Assembly: GCA_023460235.1 (NCBI GenBank)
Contig: JAEWRE010000066.1
Location: 62,001-126,000, forward strand
DNA: 64,000 nt
Reading direction: 5' to 3'
From: Bacillota bacterium
Lineage (GTDB): Bacteria; Bacillota; Clostridia; TANB77; CAG-465
The notes under the pieces were generated by a model, which was not told where the DNA came from, ran no database searches, and saw only the letters and a program-made list of their open reading frames with translations. Position numbers and translations under genes: made by a program. Positions within the stretch are counted from its first letter, which is position 1; the number at the start of each line of letters is the position of its first letter. Positions 26,891-35,288 of the stretch are shown here, in pieces.

Positions 26891-29248
26891 ATGATTTATA
26901 ACAAATATCTTGAGTTTACTCAAAATGAAAAGATATCATCATTTTTAGAAACAATGAAAAAGAAGATTAATTTAAAAAACATAAGCTTTATAATTTTATC
27001 TTTTATATTATCTATGCAAAGTTTAAATACTAAGTCATCAGTTTTAAGCTATATAATGTTTGCAGTTGCAAGTTTATTTAATGTACCACTTATATTAGTA
27101 TTAGTATCATCTTTAATTGGACTAGCTGTTACAACTTTTACAGGGGTTGCTGTTTTAAAAATATTTTCGTTTTTTATTATATTTACACTAATAACATCGT
27201 TAATAAATATTGAAGGAATAACAAAGAAATATTCTGTTTTTATTAAATTTGTTATATCCACAGTAATAATAGAAGTATTAAATGAATTTATTAATTCAAC
27301 TTTAATAGTTAATATATTTGATACTACCGGAAATATTTTAATACTATCAATGCTTTATTTTGTAGTTTCAGCAGGAATGTATGTTGTATTTAATATGTCA
27401 AAAGGATATGTGTATTCAAAAGAAGAAAGTATGTCAATGATAATAGTTCTAGCATTAGCACTTACTATATTCAAAGATTTTAATATAATGTCTTTTAATG
27501 TATATAATGTACTTTTGATGATTGTAATATTAATTTATGGTTGGAAAAATGGTGTAGCATCTGGTGCAGCAACAGGACTTATAACAGGACTTATAGTTAG
27601 TTTGGTTACTGATATGAATCTTACATATATAATATCACTTGGAGTAAGTGGAGCTATTGCTGGACTACTTAGTAGAGTGGGGAAAGTAGCAGTAGTTGTT
27701 GGATTTGTATTTGGTAATATATTTTTAGCATACTATACAACAGGATTTTCGGAATTAACTTTAAGAGTTAGTGAAGTATTAGTTGCATCAATTGCACTTT
27801 TATTTATACCTAAAAAATTAGAATTAAAGCTTGAAACATTGTTTAATCAAAATAATACTCTAAGGAATCCTTACGAGAATATACTAGACGTTGCAAGTAA
27901 TTTAAAGAATAAAATTGGTGCCGTGTCTGATGTATTTGATGCGCTAGCTAACATTGAACTTGATACAACACCTGAGGAATCGAAAGAAACAAGAGAAATA
28001 TTAAAGAAATATGTAGTTGATTATGTTGAAAACTCATGTATAACATGTGATAAAAAGAAAGCATGCATTGAAAATGAGAGTTTAGACATTAAAATAGACT
28101 ACATAGCACTTAAATTAGAAAATAATGAAAGAATTGATAGCTCGATGTTAGATCTTAATTGTAATATGCAAGATGATATTATAAATAATATTTATGAAGT
28201 ATATAACAGTGTTAAACTAAGTAGAATTTTAAAGCAAAAAGAAGAAGAAAATAATATAAAACTTTCTAATCAATATAGAGAAGTTTCAAATATTTTATCC
28301 AATATTGCTAAAAATATAAAGAATGTACCTGTTCTAAAAAATGATAAGCAACAAAAAATTAGAGAAGAACTAAAATTTCACGGATATATAGTTTATGAGG
28401 ATGAATTTTTAGAAGATAATAACAATATAGAATATACTTTTGTTACTGATATTTTAAGTAATATAGATAAGCAAAAGAAAGAAATTTCAACTTTAATTAG
28501 CGATATTTTAGAGCAAAACATGACTATAAAACTTATACTAAACAGTAGTAAAAAAGAAAAATCAAGAATAAAACTTGTATCATTGCCAGATTTCGAAGTA
28601 CAAGTTGCAATATCTAGTGAAACTAAAACTGGTGAAACAATATCAGGTGATTCATATTTATCTATGGAATTGCAAGATTTAAAACATCTAACCGTAATAA
28701 GTGATGGTGTCGGAAGTGGAATTACAGCATCAAAATCATCAGCTGCAGTAGTAAATATGCTAGAAAAGCTACTTATTGGCGGATTTGAAGAAGATAAAGC
28801 AATTGAAATTATAAATAGTGTAATGAAGATGAAGTCAAGTGAAAATGCTTTTACAACCTTAGATACTGCAATTATAAATCTAAAAGATGGTAAAGCTGAG
28901 TTTATAAAACTTGGCGCAGCTCCAACATATATATTAGAAGATGGAAAAGTTACCACACTAACTAACTTAAATATACCAGTAGGACTTGTAAGTCAAACAG
29001 ACTATATTCCTATATGTAAGAATTTAAGTAATAGTGCAATAATAATTCAATTAAGCGATGGTGTTGTGCAAGATTTAGATAATCCAACTGATAACTATTT
29101 TACAAGATATTTACAAACTATAGATAAAACAAAAAGTCCAAGAATACTTTCAGATGAACTTGTAAAATTTGTTCAAAAAGAAAGAAATTACATACTTGGC
29201 GATGATGTTACAATTATTGTAAGTAAGTTAAAGAAAAGTAAAGAATAA
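26891..29248 (+). CDS. spoIIE: Stage II sporulation protein E (PP2C phosphatase)
   Basis: SpoIIE sits at the asymmetric septum and dephosphorylates SpoIIAA, which releases sigma-F in the forespore. The N-terminal 310 residues hold about ten hydrophobic helices. A central regulatory region contains SCITCDKKKACIEN. The C-terminal PP2C domain (about 560-785) has GETISGDSYL, VISDGVGSGITASK, and LSDGVVQDL, which supply metal-binding aspartates. The length of 785 residues is near the usual 800. The promoter has the spacing expected for Spo0A control. This gene is strong evidence for endospore formation. Confidence 0.96.
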   Translation: MIYNKYLEFTQNEKISSFLETMKKKINLKNISFIILSFILSMQSLNTKSSVLSYIMFAVASLFNVPLILVLVSSLIGLAVTTFTGVAVLKIFSFFIIFTLITSLINIEGITKKYSVFIKFVISTVIIEVLNEFINSTLIVNIFDTTGNILILSMLYFVVSAGMYVVFNMSKGYVYSKEESMSMIIVLALALTIFKDFNIMSFNVYNVLLMIVILIYGWKNGVASGAATGLITGLIVSLVTDMNLTYIISLGVSGAIAGLLSRVGKVAVVVGFVFGNIFLAYYTTGFSELTLRVSEVLVASIALLFIPKKLELKLETLFNQNNTLRNPYENILDVASNLKNKIGAVSDVFDALANIELDTTPEESKETREILKKYVVDYVENSCITCDKKKACIENESLDIKIDYIALKLENNERIDSSMLDLNCNMQDDIINNIYEVYNSVKLSRILKQKEEENNIKLSNQYREVSNILSNIAKNIKNVPVLKNDKQQKIREELKFHGYIVYEDEFLEDNNNIEYTFVTDILSNIDKQKKEISTLISDILEQNMTIKLILNSSKKEKSRIKLVSLPDFEVQVAISSETKTGETISGDSYLSMELQDLKHLTVISDGVGSGITASKSSAAVVNMLEKLLIGGFEEDKAIEIINSVMKMKSSENAFTTLDTAIINLKDGKAEFIKLGAAPTYILEDGKVTTLTNLNIPVGLVSQTDYIPICKNLSNSAIIIQLSDGVVQDLDNPTDNYFTRYLQTIDKTKSPRILSDELVKFVQKERNYILGDDVTIIVSKLKKSKE

Positions 29249-29258
29249 AAATTAATGG

Positions 29259-29286
29259 GTGAGGTAGCAATACCTTACTTTTTTAT
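29259..29286 (+). terminator. Terminator after spoIIE
   Basis: GTGAGGTA and TACCTTAC enclose GCAA and are followed by TTTTTTA. Confidence 0.8.
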
Positions 29287-29314
29287 TGACTTTTAAAAGA
29301 AAATATGATAAAAT
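29286..29314 (+). promoter_or_regulatory. Promoter of the 85-residue gene
   Basis: TTGACT (29286-29291) and TAAAAT (29309-29314) are separated by 17 bases, directly behind the spoIIE terminator. Confidence 0.65.
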
Positions 29315-29359
29315 GTTAACATAACAATTCAAAATACTCATTGATTATAGGAGGAAAAT

Positions 29360-29617
29360 ATGATTACAGGTGCGATCATAATACAGGAAGCGATTAATAA
29401 GATTAGGGAAAGAGCCCAAAAAGAAGATTTGAAATCAGAAAAGGTAAAATCAGAAGTTAAGGTTATATCTAAATACTGGAAAGATGAGCTAGGGGAAGAT
29501 TTTATTAGACAACTGGATACTGCAATAGCAACTAATAATGTTAGTGAAGTAATTAGACTATGTAATTCTAATATTGAAATTATTAATAAGGGAATTAAAT
29601 ATCATACTAGTTACTAA
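29360..29617 (+). CDS. Hypothetical protein, 85 residues
   Basis: This small, charged, helical cytosolic protein has no recognisable family or motif. Its own promoter, AGGAGG before ATG 29360, and a terminator immediately after (29626-29661) show that it is a real single gene. A mid-sequence stretch (YWKDELGEDFIRQLDTAI) looks amphipathic. No function is proposed. Confidence 0.7.
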   Translation: MITGAIIIQEAINKIRERAQKEDLKSEKVKSEVKVISKYWKDELGEDFIRQLDTAIATNNVSEVIRLCNSNIEIINKGIKYHTSY

Positions 29618-29625
29618 TTTTTCTT

Positions 29626-29661
29626 GGAGCCATAAAGTTTATTTTATATGGCTCCTTTTTT
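29626..29661 (+). terminator. Terminator after the 85-residue gene
   Basis: GGAGCCATA pairs with TATGGCTCC, followed by TTTTTT. Confidence 0.9.
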
Positions 29662-29685
29662 ACTATTCTAAGTATCGGAGGAGAC

Positions 29686-30828
29686 ATGATATTTATTTAT
29701 ATTGCAATATGTTTAGTTATAATGTATCTGATTGCGAAATTTAAAAAGAAGCGTATAAAAGTAATATTATTTTTTTTGTTATTATTTATAGTTCATTTAG
29801 TAATTAATAAAATATGTGAGGAGCGTAATATGAAATTGTCTGATAAAGAGATGTTAATTAATTCAAAAGAGATTACAAATAGGACTAAGAAAATTAATAT
29901 AGTTGTTGGAAATGAGTCACTTGGGGTTCCTTCTTCTAGTAAAACAAAGAAAGAATTTGGTGAATTAATATCTGAAGCTTTAACAGAAAATGGTGCAGAT
30001 GTGGAGTATATTAATTTTTCCTCCATGAGGATAAATAAAACCTGGCATCTTATTTCAATGCTTCAACATAATATTAGTATTAAGCAAGTAAAAGAAATAC
30101 AAAGTTTTGGGATTGATGACGCACGAAAAGGATTAGGAATTTTAAAAATATTTCTTCCAGAGAAAGTTAAAAAGAATTATCATATAGAAGAAGGAGATGA
30201 AAGTATATATTTGAATGATGTTGTATCATCGGATAATACTATTTTAATTATTTCGTCTGGTGCAAACGATATAATGCACAAACTGCATGCAGATCCGGTT
30301 TCATATGTTTTAAAACCTAGTGTTAGAAAAACAGTAAAGGAGAGACGGAGTATTGTTATTTCATACTGTGTTTCTAACATGAAAGATAAGATAGAGAAGA
30401 TAAAGTATTTAAAGGGTGATAATCAAATTTATTTACTTAGTCTCTATACACCATTTGGTTCAAGTGGGTATGCTGATATTATAAAAGAATATAATAAAGA
30501 AATGAAGAAATTATGTGATTTCGAAGGTATATTCTTTGTAGATATATCAAATGCAAAAAAACATTTAGCTTTGCCAGATTTTCATCCTAATCAGGTTGGA
30601 CATTATTACATTGCAAATGAAGTTTTAAAATCTATTAAGGATAACTTAGGAAATTTTGAAGAGTATCCCATTATACATCCAGATAACGAAGGCATTGAGG
30701 GAATGATAGAAGATCAAGAAAAGGTACTTTCAAACGTTAAAAAATCTATACTGCCAGAAAAGGAGATGGAAGCGAAAGTAGACGAGTATATTAGCGAAAT
30801 AGAACTTTTCGAGAAAGTCTCGAAATAA
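29686..30828 (+). CDS. Membrane-anchored SGNH/GDSL-hydrolase-like protein
   Basis: Two N-terminal hydrophobic segments (about 2-17 and 25-40) anchor a domain with SGNH blocks. These are VVGNESLG (degenerate block I, candidate Ser), ISSGANDIM (block III, GxND), and DFHPNQVGHYYIA (block V, catalytic Asp and His). Such enzymes are esterases or lipases and often deacetylate envelope polymers. The substrate here is unknown. Block I has GNES instead of GDS, so activity is likely but not certain. A CGG arginine codon at 30346 is one of very few in the window. GGAGGAG precedes ATG 29686. Confidence 0.75.
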   Translation: MIFIYIAICLVIMYLIAKFKKKRIKVILFFLLLFIVHLVINKICEERNMKLSDKEMLINSKEITNRTKKINIVVGNESLGVPSSSKTKKEFGELISEALTENGADVEYINFSSMRINKTWHLISMLQHNISIKQVKEIQSFGIDDARKGLGILKIFLPEKVKKNYHIEEGDESIYLNDVVSSDNTILIISSGANDIMHKLHADPVSYVLKPSVRKTVKERRSIVISYCVSNMKDKIEKIKYLKGDNQIYLLSLYTPFGSSGYADIIKEYNKEMKKLCDFEGIFFVDISNAKKHLALPDFHPNQVGHYYIANEVLKSIKDNLGNFEEYPIIHPDNEGIEGMIEDQEKVLSNVKKSILPEKEMEAKVDEYISEIELFEKVSK

Positions 30829-30832
30829 TAGT

Positions 30833-30871
30833 CAAAAGAAGGTTATACAATTGTATATACCTTCTTTTGCT
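30833..30871 (+). terminator. Terminator after the SGNH-like gene
   Basis: CAAAAGAAGGTTATA and TATACCTTCTTTTG form a long stem followed by a T-rich run. Confidence 0.85.
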
Positions 30872-30964
30872 TTATGGTTGCTATTCTAAATATAGAATTA
30901 AGAATTAAATTATAATAAAATTTTACACTTTTTATAATTTATTTTAATTTTTTTTTCATAATTA

Positions 30965-31004
30965 TTGACAAATGTTATATACTGTTATATAATACATATA
31001 ACAG
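30965..31004 (+). promoter_or_regulatory. Promoter and GntR/YtrA operator
   Basis: A consensus promoter, TTGACA (30965-30970) and TATAAT (30988-30993), has 17-base spacing. The perfect inverted repeat CTGTTATAT-N5-ATATAACAG (30982-31004) overlaps the -10 box. A further half site TGTTATAT lies at 30973-30980. The regulator encoded directly downstream is the likely ligand, giving autorepression. Confidence 0.8.
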
Positions 31005-31015
31005 TTGGAGGAGAT

Positions 31016-31396
31016 ATGAAAATATTAATAAGTAACAATAGTAGTATTCCAATTTATGAACAGATAAAGGCGACTATTATTAATCAAATTTTAAACGGTG
31101 AATTAAAAGAAAATGATATGCTGCCATCTATAAGAAGTTTGGCTCAAGATATAAGAATCAGTGTAATGACTATAAAGAAAGCATATGACGAACTAGAACA
31201 AGAAGGATATATTTTAACAAGGCAAGGTAAGGGAAGTTTTGTTGCACCTAAGAATTTAGAAATTGTTAAAGAGCAAAAGCAAAAAGAAATTGAAGAGTAC
31301 ATACTAAAGATTGTAGATATATCAAAATGTTTCGATATATCAAAAGAAGAAATAATAGAAACATTTAATTTTATATATGGAGATGAATTAAAATGA
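31016..31396 (+). CDS. GntR-family repressor, YtrA subfamily
   Basis: The winged-helix domain (about 8-75) contains PIYEQIKATI, LPSIRSLAQDIRISVMTIKKAYDELEQEGYI and TRQGKGSFV. The short C-terminal helical tail of about 45 residues is typical of the YtrA subfamily, which controls ABC transporters in response to envelope-active antibiotics. ATG 31016 follows GGAGGAG; upstream in-frame codons would fall inside the promoter. It overlaps the ATPase gene by 4 bases. Confidence 0.93.
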   Translation: MKILISNNSSIPIYEQIKATIINQILNGELKENDMLPSIRSLAQDIRISVMTIKKAYDELEQEGYILTRQGKGSFVAPKNLEIVKEQKQKEIEEYILKIVDISKCFDISKEEIIETFNFIYGDELK

Positions 31397-32250
31397 AAAA
31401 TGCAATTGAAATCAGAAATTTAAATAAAGCATATAATGGTTTTTCCCTAAAAGATATTAAACTTGATATACCTAGTGGTACTATCACTGGGTTAATTGGT
31501 GAAAATGGCGCAGGGAAAACTACTCTAATTAAAAGTATCTTAAGTATTATTAAAATTGACAGCGGAAAAATAAATATATTTGATAAAGATATTTCTAAAT
31601 ATGATGCAATAATAAAGGAAAATATAGGTGTGGTTTTAGATAATATGTTTTTCCCAGAATTATTAACTCCAAACGCTATTTCTTATTTAATGAAAGATAT
31701 ATACAAGACATGGAATAGTGGATTATTTAAAAATTATTTAAAAGAATTTAAATTACCAGATAATAAAAAAATAAAAGAATTTTCAAAAGGAATGAGGAAA
31801 AAATTAGAAATAGCTACTGCACTTGCACATTCTCCTAAACTATTAATATTAGATGAACCAACAAGTGGTCTTGATCCTGTAGTAAGAAGCGAAATCTTGG
31901 ATATATTTTTAAAATTTATTAAAGATGAAGAACATACTATTTTACTTTCAACACATATAACAAGTGATCTAGAACATATTGCAGACTACATAGCCTTTAT
32001 GGATAATGGAGAAATTATACTAAATGATACGAAAGATGATATTTTATATAATTATGGTGTATTAAAATGCAATATAGATGATTTTAATAAAATAGATATA
32101 AAAGATATAGTTAGATACAGAAAAAACAAATATAATTATGATATTTTAATAAAAAATAAAGAGTTACTATCAAAAAAATATAATAACTATATTATAGATA
32201 AGATATCTTTAGAAGATTTAATGGTTTTATATATTAAAGGAGATAAATAA
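31393..32250 (+). CDS. ABC transporter ATP-binding protein (YtrB/BcrA-like)
   Basis: This 285-residue ATPase has Walker A GENGAGKT near residues 36-43, a degenerate signature FSKGMRKKLE, Walker B LLILDEPTSGLDP, and the H-loop LSTHIT. The C-terminal extension is typical of BcrA/YtrB-type exporters. It works with the permease that starts 2 bases after its stop codon, and is controlled by the GntR repressor upstream. Transport of a peptide or lipid-II-targeting antibiotic is an inference from the family. Confidence 0.92.
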   Translation: MKNAIEIRNLNKAYNGFSLKDIKLDIPSGTITGLIGENGAGKTTLIKSILSIIKIDSGKINIFDKDISKYDAIIKENIGVVLDNMFFPELLTPNAISYLMKDIYKTWNSGLFKNYLKEFKLPDNKKIKEFSKGMRKKLEIATALAHSPKLLILDEPTSGLDPVVRSEILDIFLKFIKDEEHTILLSTHITSDLEHIADYIAFMDNGEIILNDTKDDILYNYGVLKCNIDDFNKIDIKDIVRYRKNKYNYDILIKNKELLSKKYNNYIIDKISLEDLMVLYIKGDK

Positions 32251-32251
32251 T

Positions 32252-32890
32252 ATGTTTGGATTAATAAAAAAAGATTTATTACTGATTAAAGGAAACTTTA
32301 AATCAATTATTATAGTTTGTGTGATATTTTTTGTTATGAATTTAAATGGAATTCAAAATATTACATATTTTCTGCCTCTTATGTGTGTAATGATTGGACT
32401 TACGACATTTAGCTATGATGAGTATAATAAATGGGATGCATATGCAATATCACTACCTAATGGAAGAAAAAATTGTGTGAGAAGTAAATATATATCAACG
32501 TTTATTTTGATCCTAATAGGCGTAATATTATCTTTATTTGCTACGTTATTTGTTAGTTTTATTAAAAATGTATATATAAATTATGAGGAAATGTTAGCTT
32601 TAACGATTGCAGGAATAGTTGTAACTGCTTTACTAATTAGTATAATATACCCTTTAATTTACAAATATGGAATCGAAAAAGCAAGGATAATGTTGTTTGT
32701 ATTTGTTTTCCTAATTTCTTCAATAGTTGGAATCGTATTTTCAAAATTAAACTTGGATATTAGCAAATATAATTATTTGTTTAATTTTATCCAAAATTTC
32801 TGGTATATCATAATTCCAATTTTACTGATTTTCATTGTAACATCCTCTTACTTAATATCAGACAAGATTTATTCAAAGAAAGAATTTTAA
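32252..32890 (+). CDS. ABC-2 type transporter permease
   Basis: This protein of 212 residues has six predicted membrane helices. Its features are a short N-terminal LIKKDLLLIKG and a TTFSYDEYNKWDAYAISLPNGRK loop after helix 2, which is seen in ABC-2 permeases of GntR-controlled exporters. It is the last gene of the three-gene operon, which ends at the terminator near 32907. The substrate is not known. Confidence 0.85.
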   Translation: MFGLIKKDLLLIKGNFKSIIIVCVIFFVMNLNGIQNITYFLPLMCVMIGLTTFSYDEYNKWDAYAISLPNGRKNCVRSKYISTFILILIGVILSLFATLFVSFIKNVYINYEEMLALTIAGIVVTALLISIIYPLIYKYGIEKARIMLFVFVFLISSIVGIVFSKLNLDISKYNYLFNFIQNFWYIIIPILLIFIVTSSYLISDKIYSKKEF

Positions 32891-32906
32891 TATATAATTT
32901 ATATTT

Positions 32907-32946
32907 AAAAATGAGATTATCAATTAATAGATAATCTCATTTTTTT
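32907..32946 (+). terminator. Terminator after the GntR-ABC operon
   Basis: ATGAGATTATC and GATAATCTCAT pair perfectly and are followed by TTTTTT. Confidence 0.9.
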
Positions 32947-33005
32947 CTATAATAAAAAATTAAAAATAAAAATACAGTATTTTTTAACTTTTTTTCAAAA
33001 AACTA

Positions 33006-33070
33006 TTGATTTTTAAAAAAATATATACTAAAATAGTAACAAGTGGTACAAAGTGGTATAAAGTGGTAAA
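33006..33070 (+). promoter_or_regulatory. mraZ promoter with three MraZ-type repeats
   Basis: TTGATT (33006-33011) and TAAAAT (33029-33034) have 17-base spacing. Three direct repeats of AAGTGGTA start at 33041, 33051 and 33061, an exact 10-base period. MraZ proteins bind short G-rich direct repeats before their own gene, so this is a probable autoregulatory operator around the transcription start. Confidence 0.8.
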
Positions 33071-33090
33071 GAATGTGAGGTGAATTTCAA

Positions 33091-33522
33091 ATGTTACTTG
33101 GAGAATATAATCATAATATTGATGAAAAAGGAAGAGTTAGTGTTCCAGCTAAGTTTAGAGATGATCTTGGCAATACATTTATTGTGACAAAAGGACTTGA
33201 TAATTGTCTTTTTGCTTATTCAAAAGAGGAATGGATGAAATTCGAAGAAAAACTTAAAACTTTACCAATGACAAATACGAATGCTCGTAACTTTGTAAGA
33301 TTCTTTTTTGCAGGAGCTACTGAATGTGAGATAGATAAGCAAGGAAGAATAAATATACCACAAAACTTAAGAGAATATGCTAATTTTTCAAAAGAACTTT
33401 GCATTATAGGTGTTTCAACTAGAGTTGAAATATGGGATAGAGAAAAATGGCAAAACTACACTAGTCCAGAAAATATGGACGTTGATGAAATAGCATCTCA
33501 AATGTCTGATCTAGGCATTTAG
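33091..33522 (+). CDS. mraZ: Transcriptional regulator MraZ
   Basis: MraZ is a ring-forming AbrB-fold protein that represses the division and cell-wall cluster. Both tandem domains are present. The first has LGEYNHNIDEKGRVSVPAKFRD, the second has ATECEIDKQGRINIPQNLREYA. The length of 143 residues is exact for the family. GAGGTGA precedes ATG 33091. The next gene, rsmH, follows after an unusual 214-base repeat-containing gap. Confidence 0.97.
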   Translation: MLLGEYNHNIDEKGRVSVPAKFRDDLGNTFIVTKGLDNCLFAYSKEEWMKFEEKLKTLPMTNTNARNFVRFFFAGATECEIDKQGRINIPQNLREYANFSKELCIIGVSTRVEIWDREKWQNYTSPENMDVDEIASQMSDLGI

Positions 33523-33536
33523 ATATAAAAAAACTA

Positions 33537-33712
33537 AAGATAAATTTAAAAGTACGTAGGATAAATCAAAGGTAAACAAAAGATAAAATATTAAAATTAT
33601 TAAACATAGGATAAATTCAAAGTAAACAAAAGAATTATACAAAAGATAAATTTAAAATAAACAAAAGAAATTAAACTAAGGATAAATTTAAAGTAAACAA
33701 AAGATAAAATTT
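33537..33712 (+). repeat. Degenerate direct repeats between mraZ and rsmH
   Basis: A unit close to AGGATAAATTTAAAGTAAAC plus AAAAGA recurs with starts at 33558, 33608, 33643 and 33679; the second half is missing from a fifth, partial copy near 33537. Spacing is 50, 35 and 36 bases. The strand is A-rich with few C residues and no stable hairpin. The stretch has no open frame and no obvious promoter. Confidence 0.7.
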
Positions 33713-33736
33713 TAATTATATATTTGTGGTGGAAAA

Positions 33737-34669
33737 ATGGAATTTAAACATAAATCAGTTCTTTTAAATGAATGTATTGAAAACTTAAATATTAAACCAA
33801 ATGGTGTATACGTTGATGGTACACTTGGTGGTGGCGGACATTCTTATGAGATTCTTAAAAGATTATATAAAAATGGTAAATTAATAGGGATTGATAGAGA
33901 TCAAGATGCATTAAAAGCCACAAAAGAAAGATTAAAAGAATTTGATAATTTATATACAGTACATGATAATCATTCCAATATATTAAATGTATTGGAAGAT
34001 CTTAATATAAAAAAGGTTGATGGAATATTACTTGATTTAGGAGTTTCATCGTATCAATTAGACGAAGCATCAAGAGGATTTAGCTATATGAATGATGCTC
34101 CACTAGATATGAGAATGAATAGAGAAGATAGTATTTCAGCTTTTAATGTTGTAAATGAATATTCTGAAGATAGACTCTCAAGAATATTTTTTGATTATGG
34201 TGAAGAGAGATATTCTAAATCTATAGCAAAGAATATTTGTCTAAAAAGAAAAGATAAAAAAATTGAAACAACATTAGAGTTAGTTGATATTATAAAAATG
34301 TCAATGCCAAGAAAAGCATTAAACGAAAAACAACATCCAGCTAAAAGAGTTTTTCAAGCAATAAGAATAGAAGTAAATGAAGAACTTACAAAATTAAAGA
34401 AAGCTGTAGAAGATTCTGTTAATGCATTAGATAAAGATGGTAGACTTTGTATAATAACATTTCATTCTTTAGAAGATAAAATAGTTAAACATACATATGA
34501 AGAATTAGAAGGCAGATGTACATGTCCTAAGGATTTACCAGTATGTGTATGTAATTATGTATCTTATGGGAAAATTATAACAAAGAAGCCAATAATCTCA
34601 AGTGAAGAAGAACTTGAGGAAAATCCAAGAGCAAGAAGTGCTAAACTAAGAGTTTTTGAAAGACAATAA
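33737..34669 (+). CDS. rsmH: 16S rRNA (cytosine1402-N4)-methyltransferase
   Basis: RsmH (MraW) methylates N4 of C1402 in 16S rRNA. SAM-binding motifs DGTLGGGGHS (residues 28-37) and LLDLGVSSYQLD are present, as are FSYMNDAPLDMRM and the C-terminal ITFHSLEDKIVK. Length 310 residues. GGTGG lies 7 bases before ATG 33737. It is the second gene of the mraZ cluster, as in most bacteria. Confidence 0.97.
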   Translation: MEFKHKSVLLNECIENLNIKPNGVYVDGTLGGGGHSYEILKRLYKNGKLIGIDRDQDALKATKERLKEFDNLYTVHDNHSNILNVLEDLNIKKVDGILLDLGVSSYQLDEASRGFSYMNDAPLDMRMNREDSISAFNVVNEYSEDRLSRIFFDYGEERYSKSIAKNICLKRKDKKIETTLELVDIIKMSMPRKALNEKQHPAKRVFQAIRIEVNEELTKLKKAVEDSVNALDKDGRLCIITFHSLEDKIVKHTYEELEGRCTCPKDLPVCVCNYVSYGKIITKKPIISSEEELEENPRARSAKLRVFERQ

Positions 34670-34700
34670 AATATACATAAGTTAAAGAGGTGAAAAAATA

Positions 34701-35210
34701 GTGCCAGCTAGAAAACTTAATTCAGATTATTATTCTTCTGATTCGACAGCTAGGAAATTAGAGCAGATTGAGATAAAGAAACTAAATACTAATACTAATA
34801 ATAGAAGAGTAGGAAAAGTAAAATTAGAAAAAAAAGTAAAAACTAATCCTATAAAAGCTATTGCACTTATTTTTTCAATTTTTTCACTTTCACTTGTATT
34901 GACATACCGTTTCAACATTATAAACGAAAAAAACTTAGAAGCTCAAAGCTTAAAAAAACAACTTTCTACTGCTGAATCTTCGCTTGCTACTGCTCAAATA
35001 GAAGTAGAACAAAATACAGATTTAAATAAAATAGAAGCTTATGCAAAACAAAAACTTGGTATGCAAAAACCAGATAAAAATCAAACAGTATATGTTGATA
35101 CTTCAAAAGAACTTGGAGTGTCAAATGTAGAAGAAAATAAATCTGTTTTTGACAGTATAATAGGGAAAGTTAAAGATGTTATACAAAATATATTTAATAA
35201 ACATGAATAA
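34701..35210 (+). CDS. ftsL: FtsL-like division protein
   Basis: A basic cytoplasmic tail of about 50 residues is followed by one membrane helix (about 51-70) and a short periplasmic coiled coil (EKNLEAQSLKKQLSTAESSL) ending in a LGMQKPDKNQTVYV motif typical of FtsL/DivIC-type proteins. Position between rsmH and the SpoVD-type PBP supports FtsL. Sequence identity in this family is always low. The GTG start at 34701 is fixed by AGAGGTGA upstream. Confidence 0.8.
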   Translation: MPARKLNSDYYSSDSTARKLEQIEIKKLNTNTNNRRVGKVKLEKKVKTNPIKAIALIFSIFSLSLVLTYRFNIINEKNLEAQSLKKQLSTAESSLATAQIEVEQNTDLNKIEAYAKQKLGMQKPDKNQTVYVDTSKELGVSNVEENKSVFDSIIGKVKDVIQNIFNKHE

Positions 35211-35212
35211 CC

Positions 35213-35272
35213 AAGTATAGTGATAAGTATTATTTAGTAATACTCAACTTTTACTTGGTATTATTTTTAAAA
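35213..35272 (+). terminator. Terminator-like hairpin between ftsL and spoVD
   Basis: ACCAAGTA (about 35212-35219) pairs with TACTTGGT (about 35253-35260), with an inner AGTATTA/TAATACT stem and a T-rich run after it. It could separate or attenuate expression of spoVD relative to ftsL. Confidence 0.55.
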
Positions 35273-35288
35273 GAGAGGGGATAGAACT

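Noticed and set aside
33537..33712. CRISPR-like array
   Set aside because: Repeats are degenerate, non-palindromic and irregularly spaced, with no unique spacers and no cas genes.
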